Origin: Nitrospira defluvii
GTDB taxonomy: Bacteria; Nitrospirota; Nitrospiria; Nitrospirales; Nitrospiraceae
Length of the DNA stretch: 64,000 bases
NCBI GenBank assembly: GCA_000196815.1
Contig: FP929003.1
Span: 992,001-1,056,000 of the forward strand
Reading direction: 5' to 3'
The notes below the pieces were generated by a model. That model worked only from the letters and a program-made list of their open reading frames with translations, was not told where the DNA came from and ran no database searches. Each line of letters begins with the position of its first letter. The first letter of the stretch is position 1. The position numbers and the translations under genes were made by a program. Below, piece by piece: positions 16,797 through 24,429 of this stretch.

Positions 16797-17167
16797 AGCC
16801 GTACCACCTCCAGACTGACGGACTGAAACCCCAGACCTCGTATTTCGTCTACCACCGAGACAAACCGTTCCAGTAGTGTAACTTTGTCGGCTCGTACGAC
16901 CACCAGCGATTCGCGAGGGTGCGCCAGCATGACAGTCTTCAGACCGTCCGGTGGGACGGGGCGGTCGTTGAGGAACAGATCGCCGTTCGCGGTTAAGGTC
17001 ACCACGACGGGGACATCTTTGTGATCTCCGGCCTCTTTGGCCTTGGCGAGATTCACAGGAATCTGGCCGGTACTGATGAAGGTGGCAGTGGTGAGAACGA
17101 TGACGAGCAGCACGAGCATCACGTCGACCAGCGGAATGACGTTGATTTGATTAACCTCGCGTTCCAT
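16793..17167 (-). CDS. exbD: Biopolymer transport protein ExbD/TolR
   Basis: 124 residues. The single transmembrane helix is INVIPLVDVMLVLLVIVLTT, containing the essential proton-path Asp in PLVDVMLVLL, followed by a periplasmic domain with the family phrase VTLTANGDLFLNDRPV. It is the proton-motive part of the TonB motor. Start ATG 17167 overlaps exbB by 17 bases. Adjacency to tonB rather than tolA/tolB points to ExbD rather than TolR. Confidence 0.94.
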   Translation of the reverse strand: MEREVNQINVIPLVDVMLVLLVIVLTTATFISTGQIPVNLAKAKEAGDHKDVPVVVTLTANGDLFLNDRPVPPDGLKTVMLAHPRESLVVVRADKVTLLERFVSVVDEIRGLGFQSVSLEVVRL

Positions 17168-17582
17168 GTTGCACCTTATAGATCGTCAGCAGTTCGGTCA
17201 CACGCCGGCGGAGAATATTGTTCATCACGACGCAGGGGATGGCGACGAGCAGGCCGACAGCCGTTGCCTTCAGGGCCAGGCTTAAGCCGATCATAATGGT
17301 ATTCACGGCCATCGTGCCGGAGGTTCCCATCGTATGGAAGGTCATCATAATGCCGAGGACGGTTCCCAGTAATCCGATGTAAGGGGCATTTGCGGCAACC
17401 GTACCTATGATGACCAGGCGTTTGGTCAGCGCCATTTCAAACGTTTGGATGTCCGTGAATTGGGTCAGGTCCACGCGACGATAGTAGAGCCATCGCTCGA
17501 CCGCCACCGCCACCGACCAGATGCTGAGCGCGATCAGCAGGCCGATGATTCCATATTCTACCGCATTCTTCAGCAGATCCAT
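17151..17582 (-). CDS. exbB: Biopolymer transport protein ExbB (short form)
   Basis: 143-residue MotA/TolQ/ExbB proton-channel protein. It has a first membrane helix (EYGIIGLLIALSIWSVAVAV), then the conserved core ANAPYIGLLGTVLGIMMTFHTMG and a third helix with SLALKATAVGLLVAIPCVVMNN, where the conserved Thr/Ala face forms the channel. The large cytoplasmic loop of enterobacterial ExbB is reduced, as in epsilonproteobacterial homologues. ATG at 17582 is chosen because GGAGG precedes it. It starts 89 bp after fbpC and is overlapped by exbD, so the fbp and exb-tonB genes may form one transcript. Confidence 0.92.
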   Translation of the reverse strand: MDLLKNAVEYGIIGLLIALSIWSVAVAVERWLYYRRVDLTQFTDIQTFEMALTKRLVIIGTVAANAPYIGLLGTVLGIMMTFHTMGTSGTMAVNTIMIGLSLALKATAVGLLVAIPCVVMNNILRRRVTELLTIYKVQHGTRG

Positions 17583-17671
17583 TCGTCGATCCTCCGCCTC
17601 TCGCTGTTGGTTGTCTAAGGGGGCACCCCCCTGCCCTGTTCTCGGCATGGAGGCCTGAATTGAGCCTGGGG

Positions 17672-18850
17672 TTACGGGGGTGGAGCGTTGCCGTGTCCTG
17701 GGTCCTTCTTTCCCGACGATTCGAGTGGTTGCGGGAAGAGGACGGTATGGGTTGCCACCACCCGAAGCGCAATTGCCGTGCCGACTTGATAAATGCTCAG
17801 AGACGACTCGCTGCTGTGGACGATCTGTCCGGAAGGGAGCTGAATCGTGTACACATTTTCGGAGCCTTTGAATTGCCTTGCCAGAATATGGGCATCAGCG
17901 CCCTTGGTCGGGACGATATGAATGTCGTCGGGGCGAATCATCACGACCACACTGGTTCCAGTCGCGAGATGCTGCGTGTTGGGGAACTCACCGATCTCGG
18001 AGGTCACCACATCATTGGTTACGACCCCGGAGATAAAGTCTGCCTGTCCGACGAAGTCGGCCACGAAGGGAGTCGTGGGGACGTGGTAAATCGCTTCAGG
18101 CGTATCGAATTGTTCCAGTCGCCCCCGGTTCAAGACTGCGACGCGGTCGGCCATGGAAAATGCTTCGTCGTGGTCATGAGTGACAAGGATGGCCGTGGTC
18201 TTGGTCTGTCGAAGCAGCGCGTGGAGATCTTGTCGCATGCGGCTCGCCATGTCGGGATCGAGATTGCTGAACGGTTCGTCGAGCAGCAACAACACCGGGC
18301 GCAGGGCGAGGGCGCGGGCAAGCGCGACACGTTGCTGTTGCCCCCCTGAGAGCTCATGCGGATACCGGTGTTCCAGGCCGCGCAAGCCGGTGAGGGTGAG
18401 GAGGTCATCGACGATGGCCTTCTGCTGTGGGCGGGAGAGGTGGCTGAGACCGAAGGCGATATTTTTCTCCACGCGCAGATGAGGAAACAGCGCGTATTCC
18501 TGGAAGACCATACCGATGTGCCGCTGTTCAGTCGGCACCATCACGTCGCGCGATGACACGAGCCGGCCGGACAGCGAAATGCTTCCGTCGGTTATCCGCT
18601 CAAATCCTGCAATCGCGCGAAGAATGGTGGTCTTGCCGCATCCGGATGGCCCCAGGAGGCAGAGAATTTCGCCCTGGTGGACCGTAAGTGTGATCTGTTC
18701 GACAGCAGGGCGATTGGGCTCGTAGGCGCAGGAGATCCCGCGAAGCTCAAGGACGGGAGACTGCCCGGCGGCGAGATCCATGGCGTCAGGCCTCGTGGAC
18801 GCACCTTGTGCCTGGTGCTCGCGGATGTCTGAGTTGTTCACGGGGTTCAA
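17672..18850 (-). CDS. fbpC: Ferric ion ABC transporter ATP-binding protein (FbpC-like)
   Basis: 392-residue ATPase of the Fe3+/thiamine/polyamine (CUT1-like) group. Walker A is GPSGCGKTT, the Q-loop is in GMVFQEYALFPHL, the signature is LSGGQQQRVALARAL, Walker B is LLLLDEPFSNLD and the switch His is in VTHDHDEAF. A C-terminal regulatory OB-like (TOBE) domain of about 120 residues follows. TTG at 18850 overlaps the permease stop by four bases and has AGAGG upstream; ATG at 18781 is an alternative. Iron as substrate is inferred from the permease and binding-protein types and from fur next door. Confidence 0.9.
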   Translation of the reverse strand: MNPVNNSDIREHQAQGASTRPDAMDLAAGQSPVLELRGISCAYEPNRPAVEQITLTVHQGEILCLLGPSGCGKTTILRAIAGFERITDGSISLSGRLVSSRDVMVPTEQRHIGMVFQEYALFPHLRVEKNIAFGLSHLSRPQQKAIVDDLLTLTGLRGLEHRYPHELSGGQQQRVALARALALRPVLLLLDEPFSNLDPDMASRMRQDLHALLRQTKTTAILVTHDHDEAFSMADRVAVLNRGRLEQFDTPEAIYHVPTTPFVADFVGQADFISGVVTNDVVTSEIGEFPNTQHLATGTSVVVMIRPDDIHIVPTKGADAHILARQFKGSENVYTIQLPSGQIVHSSESSLSIYQVGTAIALRVVATHTVLFPQPLESSGKKDPGHGNAPPP

Positions 18851-20451
18851 GTAACGACCTCTTGGTCACGTCCGCGCCAATCCTTGGATACCAGTAGCAG
18901 CAAGGCCGGCAGGCTCAGAATCACGATCAACAATGCGGCGGGCGCTGCCAGCTGATAATACTCCTCGCTGGCTTCGAGCCATACACGAATCGCCAGTGTA
19001 TCAAATCCAACCGGACGCAGCAGCAATGTGGCTGGAAGTTCCTTCATGGTCTGGAGGAACATCAGGACCCAGGCTGCAATGAAACCGTTACGAATGAGCG
19101 GAAGGGTCACGCGCCGGAGGGTCCGGCGAGTCGTGCAGCCCAGGGTGCGTGCCACCTCTTCCACATTGGGGGTGATTTGTTGGAGCGCCGGCTCCATCGA
19201 CTGCAGGCCGACCGGGAGAAAATGCAGGATGTAGGCCACGAGCAACACCGCGACGGTGCCGTACAAGACCGGCACGAAGTGCGTAAAGAGCACAAGGACT
19301 GCCAGGGCGGCGACAGGACCGGGCAAGGCATAGCCGGCATAGGCGGCTTGGAGGCAGGCGAGATTGAGTCGCGAAGGTCGGCGGCTGGCGAGGTAGGCCA
19401 GCGGAAGTCCGATGATCACGGCTCCGCAGGCAGCCAGTGCCGACAGGAAGCTGCTGTTCCAGATGAAGCCGAGAAAACGCGTATCCAGGGCCCCCTGTGC
19501 AATCGCTTCGATACTCCATTGAATCAACATGGCAGCCGGAATTCCGAATGCGGCCCCGAACACCAGTACGACGTACCCGGTGATGAGTGCCGTTCCGGCG
19601 GGGCCGGCGTGGTGCCGGGTTGCCCGACGGTAGCGGCCGGATGTTTGGTAGAAGCGACTCCGCTGGCGAAACCATCGTTCCGTGACTAGGAAGATGATTG
19701 CCATCACGACGAGGAGTAGGCTGAGAATGCTGGCGGCCGTATGGTCGTAGCGGCTGGTCATCTGTTGGTAGACCGCATAGGTGAGTGTCTGGTACCGCAG
19801 CAGAGAGACCGCCCCAAAGTCCGAAATTACATACAAAATCACCAGTGCCAGTCCTGCGGCAATGGCGGGGCGGATGAGCGGGAGTGTGACGCGCCAGAGC
19901 GTGGCCCAAAGGGACACGCCGCAGACGCGGGCCACTTCCTCAAAGGAGCTGTTCAGATTCAACAGTGCTCCTCGGACCAGCAGGTACACAAATGGAAACG
20001 TATCGAGGGCCATGATCAGTGTGACGCCGACAAAGCTTTGAGGGGAGAGCAGTCGCGCGTCTGGCCCGAGGAGTGTCTGCCATCCTTGTTCCACCGGGCC
20101 GCCCATTCCCAGAAGATGGGCATACACATAGGCCAGGACATAGGTCGGCATGGCGAGAGGCAAGGCGAGTGCCCATTCCCAGACCCGGCGACCAGGAAAT
20201 TCATATCGAACGGTGATCCAGGCGAGGGAGACGCCCAGCAGCAGTGTGGTCAAAGCGACGCCGGCGGCCAGGGAGAGGGTGTTCCAGAGAAGTTCGGGAA
20301 TGCGCGTCGACCAGAGGCGGCTCCACACGGTCGGAGCGGCGGTGAGCGCCACATAGATGATGTAGCAGGTGGGCAGAACCAGAAATGCGGCCGTGATCAG
20401 GCTGATCCATTGCAGCGAAGAGGGGGCGTGAGCTCTTGTGGCGGTAAGCAT
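18847..20451 (-). CDS. fbpB: Ferric ion ABC transporter permease (FbpB-like, fused two-half form)
   Basis: 534 residues with about twelve transmembrane segments arranged as two homologous halves, each with the permease coupling motif: EVARVCGVSLWATLWRVTLPLIRPA in the first and EVARTLGCTTRRTLRRVTLPLIRNG in the second (EAA loops contacting the ATPase). The fused layout is typical of FbpB/SfuB and ThiP permeases. It lies 18 bp after fbpA and overlaps fbpC. The pairing with an FbpA-type ferric-binding protein supports iron over thiamine. Confidence 0.92.
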   Translation of the reverse strand: MLTATRAHAPSSLQWISLITAAFLVLPTCYIIYVALTAAPTVWSRLWSTRIPELLWNTLSLAAGVALTTLLLGVSLAWITVRYEFPGRRVWEWALALPLAMPTYVLAYVYAHLLGMGGPVEQGWQTLLGPDARLLSPQSFVGVTLIMALDTFPFVYLLVRGALLNLNSSFEEVARVCGVSLWATLWRVTLPLIRPAIAAGLALVILYVISDFGAVSLLRYQTLTYAVYQQMTSRYDHTAASILSLLLVVMAIIFLVTERWFRQRSRFYQTSGRYRRATRHHAGPAGTALITGYVVLVFGAAFGIPAAMLIQWSIEAIAQGALDTRFLGFIWNSSFLSALAACGAVIIGLPLAYLASRRPSRLNLACLQAAYAGYALPGPVAALAVLVLFTHFVPVLYGTVAVLLVAYILHFLPVGLQSMEPALQQITPNVEEVARTLGCTTRRTLRRVTLPLIRNGFIAAWVLMFLQTMKELPATLLLRPVGFDTLAIRVWLEASEEYYQLAAPAALLIVILSLPALLLLVSKDWRGRDQEVVT

Positions 20452-20469
20452 GCGCGGCTACACAAGGGC

Positions 20470-21501
20470 TTAGCGAAGGCCGACCTGTTCGATCAGCGTA
20501 AGGGTGGCCTCGCGTAATTCGGCCAGTCGAGCCAGGGGGACTTGCGCCGCACGGAACGTGCGCCGGTCGATGAGTGTCGGATCGGCTTTCACGTCCGGAT
20601 GGAGAGGGTATTCCTTGTCCAGATCCGCGAACATTTTTTGCCCGGCCTGGGCAACCAGGAATTCAATCAGGAGTTTGGCGCTCTCAACGTGTTTGGACGC
20701 GCGGGTGACACCGATTCCGGTCACGTTCATGATGGCGCCCATGCCGCCTTCCTGCTGATCGGTCATGACCGCGGCGATCGGAGCGGTGGGCTGCGTGGCA
20801 AGGTGCCGATAGATATAGTAGTGGTTCACAATACCTGCCGCGACCTGCCCCTTCGCGACGGCCTCCACAATCTGCGAACTTTTTTGATACACCTGCGTGC
20901 CCGCATTGGCCTTGAGTCCTTGCAGAAACTGCTTCGTCCGTTCGTCTCCGAAGGTGGCTTTGATGACTGACACGCCGGCCTGAAGATACTCGCTGCCGGA
21001 ATTGGGAACGGCGATTTTGTCTTTCCATTGCGGCTGGGTGAGGTCGAACAAGGATTTGATCTGATCGGGCTTGACGAGATTGGTGTTGTAGACGACGATC
21101 CAGAAGCGGCCTGAAAGGCCGATCCAGCTGTTGTCGGCCGCGCGGAATTGCGACGGGATGGCCCGTTCAACTTCTCGCATGTTCATGGGCCGGAGGAGTT
21201 TGAGCTCACGGGCATGTTCAAGGCTCCCGGCATCGTTCGTCAGGAAAACGTCCGCCGGGGTATGGTCCCCTTCGGCTTGTAACCGGTTGACCAACTCGGT
21301 GGTGCCTGACGACAGCAATTCGATTTGGATACCACTCTTGGCCTGAAATTCGTCCAGCACAGGCTTGATGAGCCGTTCTGCGCGACCAGAATAGACGACG
21401 AGTTTCTCGGCGGCTTCCGCGGTTCCGGCGGCCCACTGCGGAAGCGTCAGCGCTCCGAGGAGCAGCGTCAACGCCAAAAATGTGCGACAGGATGAAGCCA
21501 T
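20470..21501 (-). CDS. fbpA: Ferric ion ABC transporter periplasmic binding protein (FbpA-like)
   Basis: 343 residues from ATG 21501, eight bases after GGAGG, giving a signal peptide (MASSCRTFLALTLLLGALTL up to an AEA cleavage site). The mature protein begins KLVVYSGRAERLIKPVLDEF, the classic start of class II ferric-binding proteins, and has the C-lobe block GIVNHYYIYRHLA, where the tandem tyrosines YY correspond to the iron-coordinating pair of FbpA/FutA. The dyad at 21553-21569 lies about 50 bp upstream, between fur and this gene. The frame extends to 21600, but without signal-peptide character. Confidence 0.92.
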   Translation of the reverse strand: MASSCRTFLALTLLLGALTLPQWAAGTAEAAEKLVVYSGRAERLIKPVLDEFQAKSGIQIELLSSGTTELVNRLQAEGDHTPADVFLTNDAGSLEHARELKLLRPMNMREVERAIPSQFRAADNSWIGLSGRFWIVVYNTNLVKPDQIKSLFDLTQPQWKDKIAVPNSGSEYLQAGVSVIKATFGDERTKQFLQGLKANAGTQVYQKSSQIVEAVAKGQVAAGIVNHYYIYRHLATQPTAPIAAVMTDQQEGGMGAIMNVTGIGVTRASKHVESAKLLIEFLVAQAGQKMFADLDKEYPLHPDVKADPTLIDRRTFRAAQVPLARLAELREATLTLIEQVGLR

Positions 21502-21552
21502 GCGGCATGCCTCCGGAGTGGGGACAGCCTGGATCGGCCATCCTAGTTGAAA

Positions 21553-21569
21553 TTGATAAGCTGTCTCAA
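21553..21569. promoter_or_regulatory. Imperfect dyad TTGATA..TCTCAA between fur and fbpA (Fur-box candidate)
   Basis: TTGATAAGCTGTCTCAA has arms matching at five of six positions and resembles the TTGAGAAC half of the box at 14136. Position before an iron-transport gene fits a Fur operator; agreement with the textbook consensus is only moderate. Confidence 0.4.
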
Positions 21570-21596
21570 GATAGTACTGGATGCGGACGCGATCCG

Positions 21597-22028
21597 TCAA
21601 TGGCGGCAGCGCGCACAGAGGCCGTATAGCTCCAGCCGGTGGGTTTGGATCACAAAGCCGTTCTTGGTCGCGACCTCCTCTTGTAGCCGTTCAATCTCGC
21701 AATTTTCGAACTCTACAATAGTCCCACAGCCGGTGCAGATGAGATGGTCGTGATGGCCCTTATGCGAGATATTGTCGTATTGCGTCTGGGTGCCGAAGTG
21801 GCGGGCTTGGGCAATGCCCGCTTCACAGAAGAGGTTCAGCGTGCGGTAAATGGTGGCGAGTCCGAGGTGGGGATCTTTCTTCGCCAGCTGATGATACATC
21901 GTCTCGGCCGTGACGTGTTCCTGCCGCAGGAACGCCGTCAGGATCAGTTCGCGTTGACGAGTCAGCTTCAGCTGATGCTTGGCCAGGTGCTGGCGAAGCA
22001 CGTCCATTTCTTTGAGAGTCTTGCTCAT
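21597..22028 (-). CDS. fur: Ferric uptake regulator family protein
   Basis: 143-residue metal-dependent repressor. The N-terminal winged helix holds LKLTRQRELILTAF and the recognition helix region LGLATIYRTLNLFCEAG. The dimerisation domain has the metal-binding cluster HKGHHDHLICTGCG, with a structural CxxC (ICTGCG) and a second C-terminal CARC pair (LCARCRH). ATG at 22028 gives a standard N-terminus; an in-frame ATG at 22058 adds ten residues, and neither has a strong ribosome-binding site. Followed by fbpA on the same strand, so Fur rather than Zur or PerR is likely. Confidence 0.92.
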   Translation of the reverse strand: MSKTLKEMDVLRQHLAKHQLKLTRQRELILTAFLRQEHVTAETMYHQLAKKDPHLGLATIYRTLNLFCEAGIAQARHFGTQTQYDNISHKGHHDHLICTGCGTIVEFENCEIERLQEEVATKNGFVIQTHRLELYGLCARCRH

Positions 22029-22114
22029 GGCGCGTGAACCGGCATGAAAGACGCCCATTAAAGACGAAAGTGCCTCGGCGGGTCAAGAGGGGAACCGACC
22101 GGTACGATCATCAA

Positions 22115-22144
22115 TTGACGAATCGAAACCTGCCTGTTTATAGT
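22115..22144 (+). promoter_or_regulatory. Candidate sigma-70 promoter for the Panacea-domain gene
   Basis: TTGACG at 22115-22120 and TATAGT at 22139-22144 with an 18-bp spacer. Transcription would start near 22151, about 30 bases before the preferred GTG start at 22182. Confidence 0.5.
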
Positions 22145-22181
22145 CCTGCCGGTTGTGGACGATTCAGAGGAGATTCAACAG

Positions 22182-22745
22182 GTGCGCAAATCTCATGAAA
22201 TGACGATCGATCGAGCGTTACTGCTGTACGCCTTATCGCTGGCCGAGCCCTATGGCTTGTTGAGCGACGTCAAGCTGCAGCAGCTCTGTTTCCTGTGCGA
22301 ATTGCAGATGTTCGGCAAAGGGATGAAGGGGTTTCATTTCGAGTTCGTCCGGTTTGCCTATGGCGCCTTCAGCCGCGATCTGGACAACGACTTGACGTCC
22401 CTTCGACGCAAGGAACGGGTCGAGAATTTCAGCCCATCCGACCAGGTGCGCGACGAGGTCCTTCCTCTGCTGATGAACGGCATCGAGGGAAACGAAACCA
22501 ATGAGAAAATTCGTGACCTGATGCAGGCGGTGATCACCACCTACGGACCGCAGGATGTCACTGCCATTACGCAGTCCGTCGAAACAGTCGAACTTAGTAC
22601 CCCGCAGCAGCCCGATTTCAAGATTCCCATCCGCGATATCGTGTTCCACACTACGCTGCTCGTTCCTGCCCGCATCGAAGCGTCGGCAGAGTTTCTTCTG
22701 CCTCCAAGCCAGTTGGCGAAGCTCAATACGGCCATGGGATACTGA
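22182..22745 (+). CDS. Panacea (SocA/DUF4065-like) domain protein, orphan
   Basis: 187 residues. The N-terminal half resembles the Panacea domain of SocA-type antitoxins: LLYALSLAEPYGLLSDVKLQQLCFLCE followed by FHFEFVRFAYGAFSRDLDNDL, corresponding to the family's KLQKLLYL and GPFSREL phrases. The C-terminal half is not recognised. Start GTG 22182 has AGAGGAG nine bases upstream; GTG 22155 falls too near the predicted transcription start. Panacea proteins usually neutralise a toxin encoded next to them, but no small toxin gene is adjacent here (fur is divergent, and a degenerate receiver gene converges downstream). The function is open. Confidence 0.7.
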   Translation: MRKSHEMTIDRALLLYALSLAEPYGLLSDVKLQQLCFLCELQMFGKGMKGFHFEFVRFAYGAFSRDLDNDLTSLRRKERVENFSPSDQVRDEVLPLLMNGIEGNETNEKIRDLMQAVITTYGPQDVTAITQSVETVELSTPQQPDFKIPIRDIVFHTTLLVPARIEASAEFLLPPSQLAKLNTAMGY

Positions 22746-22832
22746 GCCGGAGGCTTCCGGTCCGGTAAGACGTCGGCGCTGACGTGTCGTCGCAGCGGCT
22801 GGGTGGCGGGCGACCGGTGAAAACGGGTCGAT

Positions 22833-23219
22833 CTAGGGTCGTTTCGGAAGGGCGAGCGCGGACTGGATGGTATGGAGCATGGCGCCGGTCTCAATCGGTT
22901 CCAGCAAACAATACTCGATCTGGAGTTCGCGAACGACGCGCTGAAATTTCTCGCCTTCCAAGGCAGGGTCGTGCAGCGCCGCTGTAACGATCAAGCGGGC
23001 GGTCGGGAAGGTTCTGCGAAGTTCCATCAAGTCTTCCGGCCCTTGATCGTCGCCCGCGACGAATCGACTGACCACCAAGTCCACCTTGGACGGCGCAGAC
23101 TGAGCGCAGGCGGTCTGCAGGGTAGCGCTGTATTGAACAAAATGCTCCATGCCCGGTAAGGCCAGCTTGAGAAGCCGCTTCAGATTCGCGTCGGCATTGA
23201 TGATCAGAATATTGGCCAT
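22833..23219 (-). CDS. Degenerate response-regulator receiver domain protein
   Basis: 128 residues with a receiver-like alpha/beta pattern (NILIINADANLKRLLKLAL at the start). The usual phosphoacceptor Asp is replaced: the strand that should read LVLLD reads LVVSR. The conserved Lys near the end is also lost (YCLLEP instead of a KP motif), while the Thr in RLIVTAA remains. It therefore probably works without phosphorylation, as a binding or decoy domain. It begins 15 bp after the NarL-type regulator on the same strand, so the pair is likely an operon. Confidence 0.75.
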   Translation of the reverse strand: MANILIINADANLKRLLKLALPGMEHFVQYSATLQTACAQSAPSKVDLVVSRFVAGDDQGPEDLMELRRTFPTARLIVTAALHDPALEGEKFQRVVRELQIEYCLLEPIETGAMLHTIQSALALPKRP

Positions 23220-23234
23220 AGTCCTCCGACAGTG

Positions 23235-23939
23235 TCAGACCAACTGCTGGTCCAGGGCGTAGCGAATCAATTCTGCCGTGGTTCTCATGCCTAATTTGAT
23301 GAGCAGCCGGGAACGGTAGGTGCTCACCGTCTTGATGCTCAAATTGAGTTGCTCCGCGATTTCCGTCAGGCGTCGTCCCTGTGCGATCCACTGCAGCACT
23401 TCGATCTCGCGATCCGAGAGGGTTGCCGGGAGAGTGTCGGGGGAGGAACCATTTCGGTGCGGTCCTTCGTCCAGGCTGTGTTCGGTTTCGGGAGACGGCA
23501 GGTAGTGTCCGCCCTGAAGAATGCGTGAGACCGCCAGTCGAAGCTCCTGTGGCCCCCGCTCTTTTGTCAGGTATCCGAGTGCGCCGGCTCGAATGGCACG
23601 AGCCGAGTAATGTTCTTCAGCATAAATGCTGACAACCAGGACAGGCAGGGCCGGCCGCAACGATTTGAGAATACGCAGGACTTCGAGCCCCGGCATATCG
23701 GGTAGATTCAGGTCCAGAATGACTAAATCCCAGGCGCCTGTGCGGATGTGATCGATTGCATGGCGGGCAGAGGTTGTTTCGACAATGTCGGGCGTCAATC
23801 CGTCCTCAACGAGGAAGTCCCGCAGGAACTCTCGCAGGCCGCGACGGAGTAAGGCGTGGTCGTCCGCGAGCAGAATCCGGACATCGGCTTTCGCCGGGGG
23901 CAAGTCTTGGCATGCATCCATGGCCAGCGTTCCACTCAT
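23235..23939 (-). CDS. NarL/LuxR-type two-component response regulator
   Basis: 234 residues. The receiver domain spans about residues 20-140 with acidic pocket ADDH, phosphoacceptor Asp in LVILDLNLPD, Ser in VVSIYA and Lys in YLTKERG. A linker of 30 residues is followed by the LuxR helix-turn-helix (LSDREIEVLQWIAQGRRLTEIAEQL, then SIKTVSTYRSRLLIKLG). No histidine kinase is adjacent; the downstream gene is a phosphorylation-defective receiver. Start ATG 23939 gives an N-terminal tail of about 19 residues before the receiver. Confidence 0.92.
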   Translation of the reverse strand: MSGTLAMDACQDLPPAKADVRILLADDHALLRRGLREFLRDFLVEDGLTPDIVETTSARHAIDHIRTGAWDLVILDLNLPDMPGLEVLRILKSLRPALPVLVVSIYAEEHYSARAIRAGALGYLTKERGPQELRLAVSRILQGGHYLPSPETEHSLDEGPHRNGSSPDTLPATLSDREIEVLQWIAQGRRLTEIAEQLNLSIKTVSTYRSRLLIKLGMRTTAELIRYALDQQLV

Positions 23940-24429
23940 GGAGCACCCCGGAATTCAACTCTACCCGTTTCGGGCCGAGCGGAGGGAATGAACCAATCCG
24001 CCTTCGAGTCGGCGTCGTCATGGGGGGCCGTCAATGTCTGGGGCGTACGCGCAGAGAACACTCGATGGGCTCCTGTATGTCGTCTAGTCGTGGCAGCCAC
24101 TGATTCGGACATCGACGTTGACGACCTCGTTTTGCCGGATCCCATTCGGGCCGACGGGAACCTTCGAGGACTTCTCTGTCGATTCCTAATCCCACGTGCT
24201 CAGCCGATTCATCCCCTGGAGCAGGGTAACAAACTAAGAGGAAATTCCTAATTCATGTAGGTTGGAGAACTACCATGAACGCCGATTGGTCGAGTAGAGC
24301 TAAAGGGCCCTGTTGTGGCCCTAGAGCGATGCCTAAACGGTCGCCATCGTTGATTGAGCGGGAAGGCTTCAGGGTAAGAGGCCGGGGGGCCGTAGGCTAA
24401 TGGAGGGTGGCGAGAGGCCGCCTCCTAGG
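23940..24429. other. 490-bp intergenic region without a convincing gene
   Basis: No known gene or RNA was recognised. A 41-codon frame starts at ATG 24275 after GGAG at 24264 (stop 24400) and encodes a Cys-Cys-Gly-Pro containing, Arg-rich peptide; coding status is doubtful. A short stem (AGGGCC 24304-24309 with GGCCCT 24317-24322) lies inside it. Confidence 0.5.

Noticed and set aside
24275-24400. 41-codon gene with a GGAG ribosome-binding site
   Set aside because: Short, Arg/Pro-rich and with no recognisable family; kept only as a note on the intergenic region.
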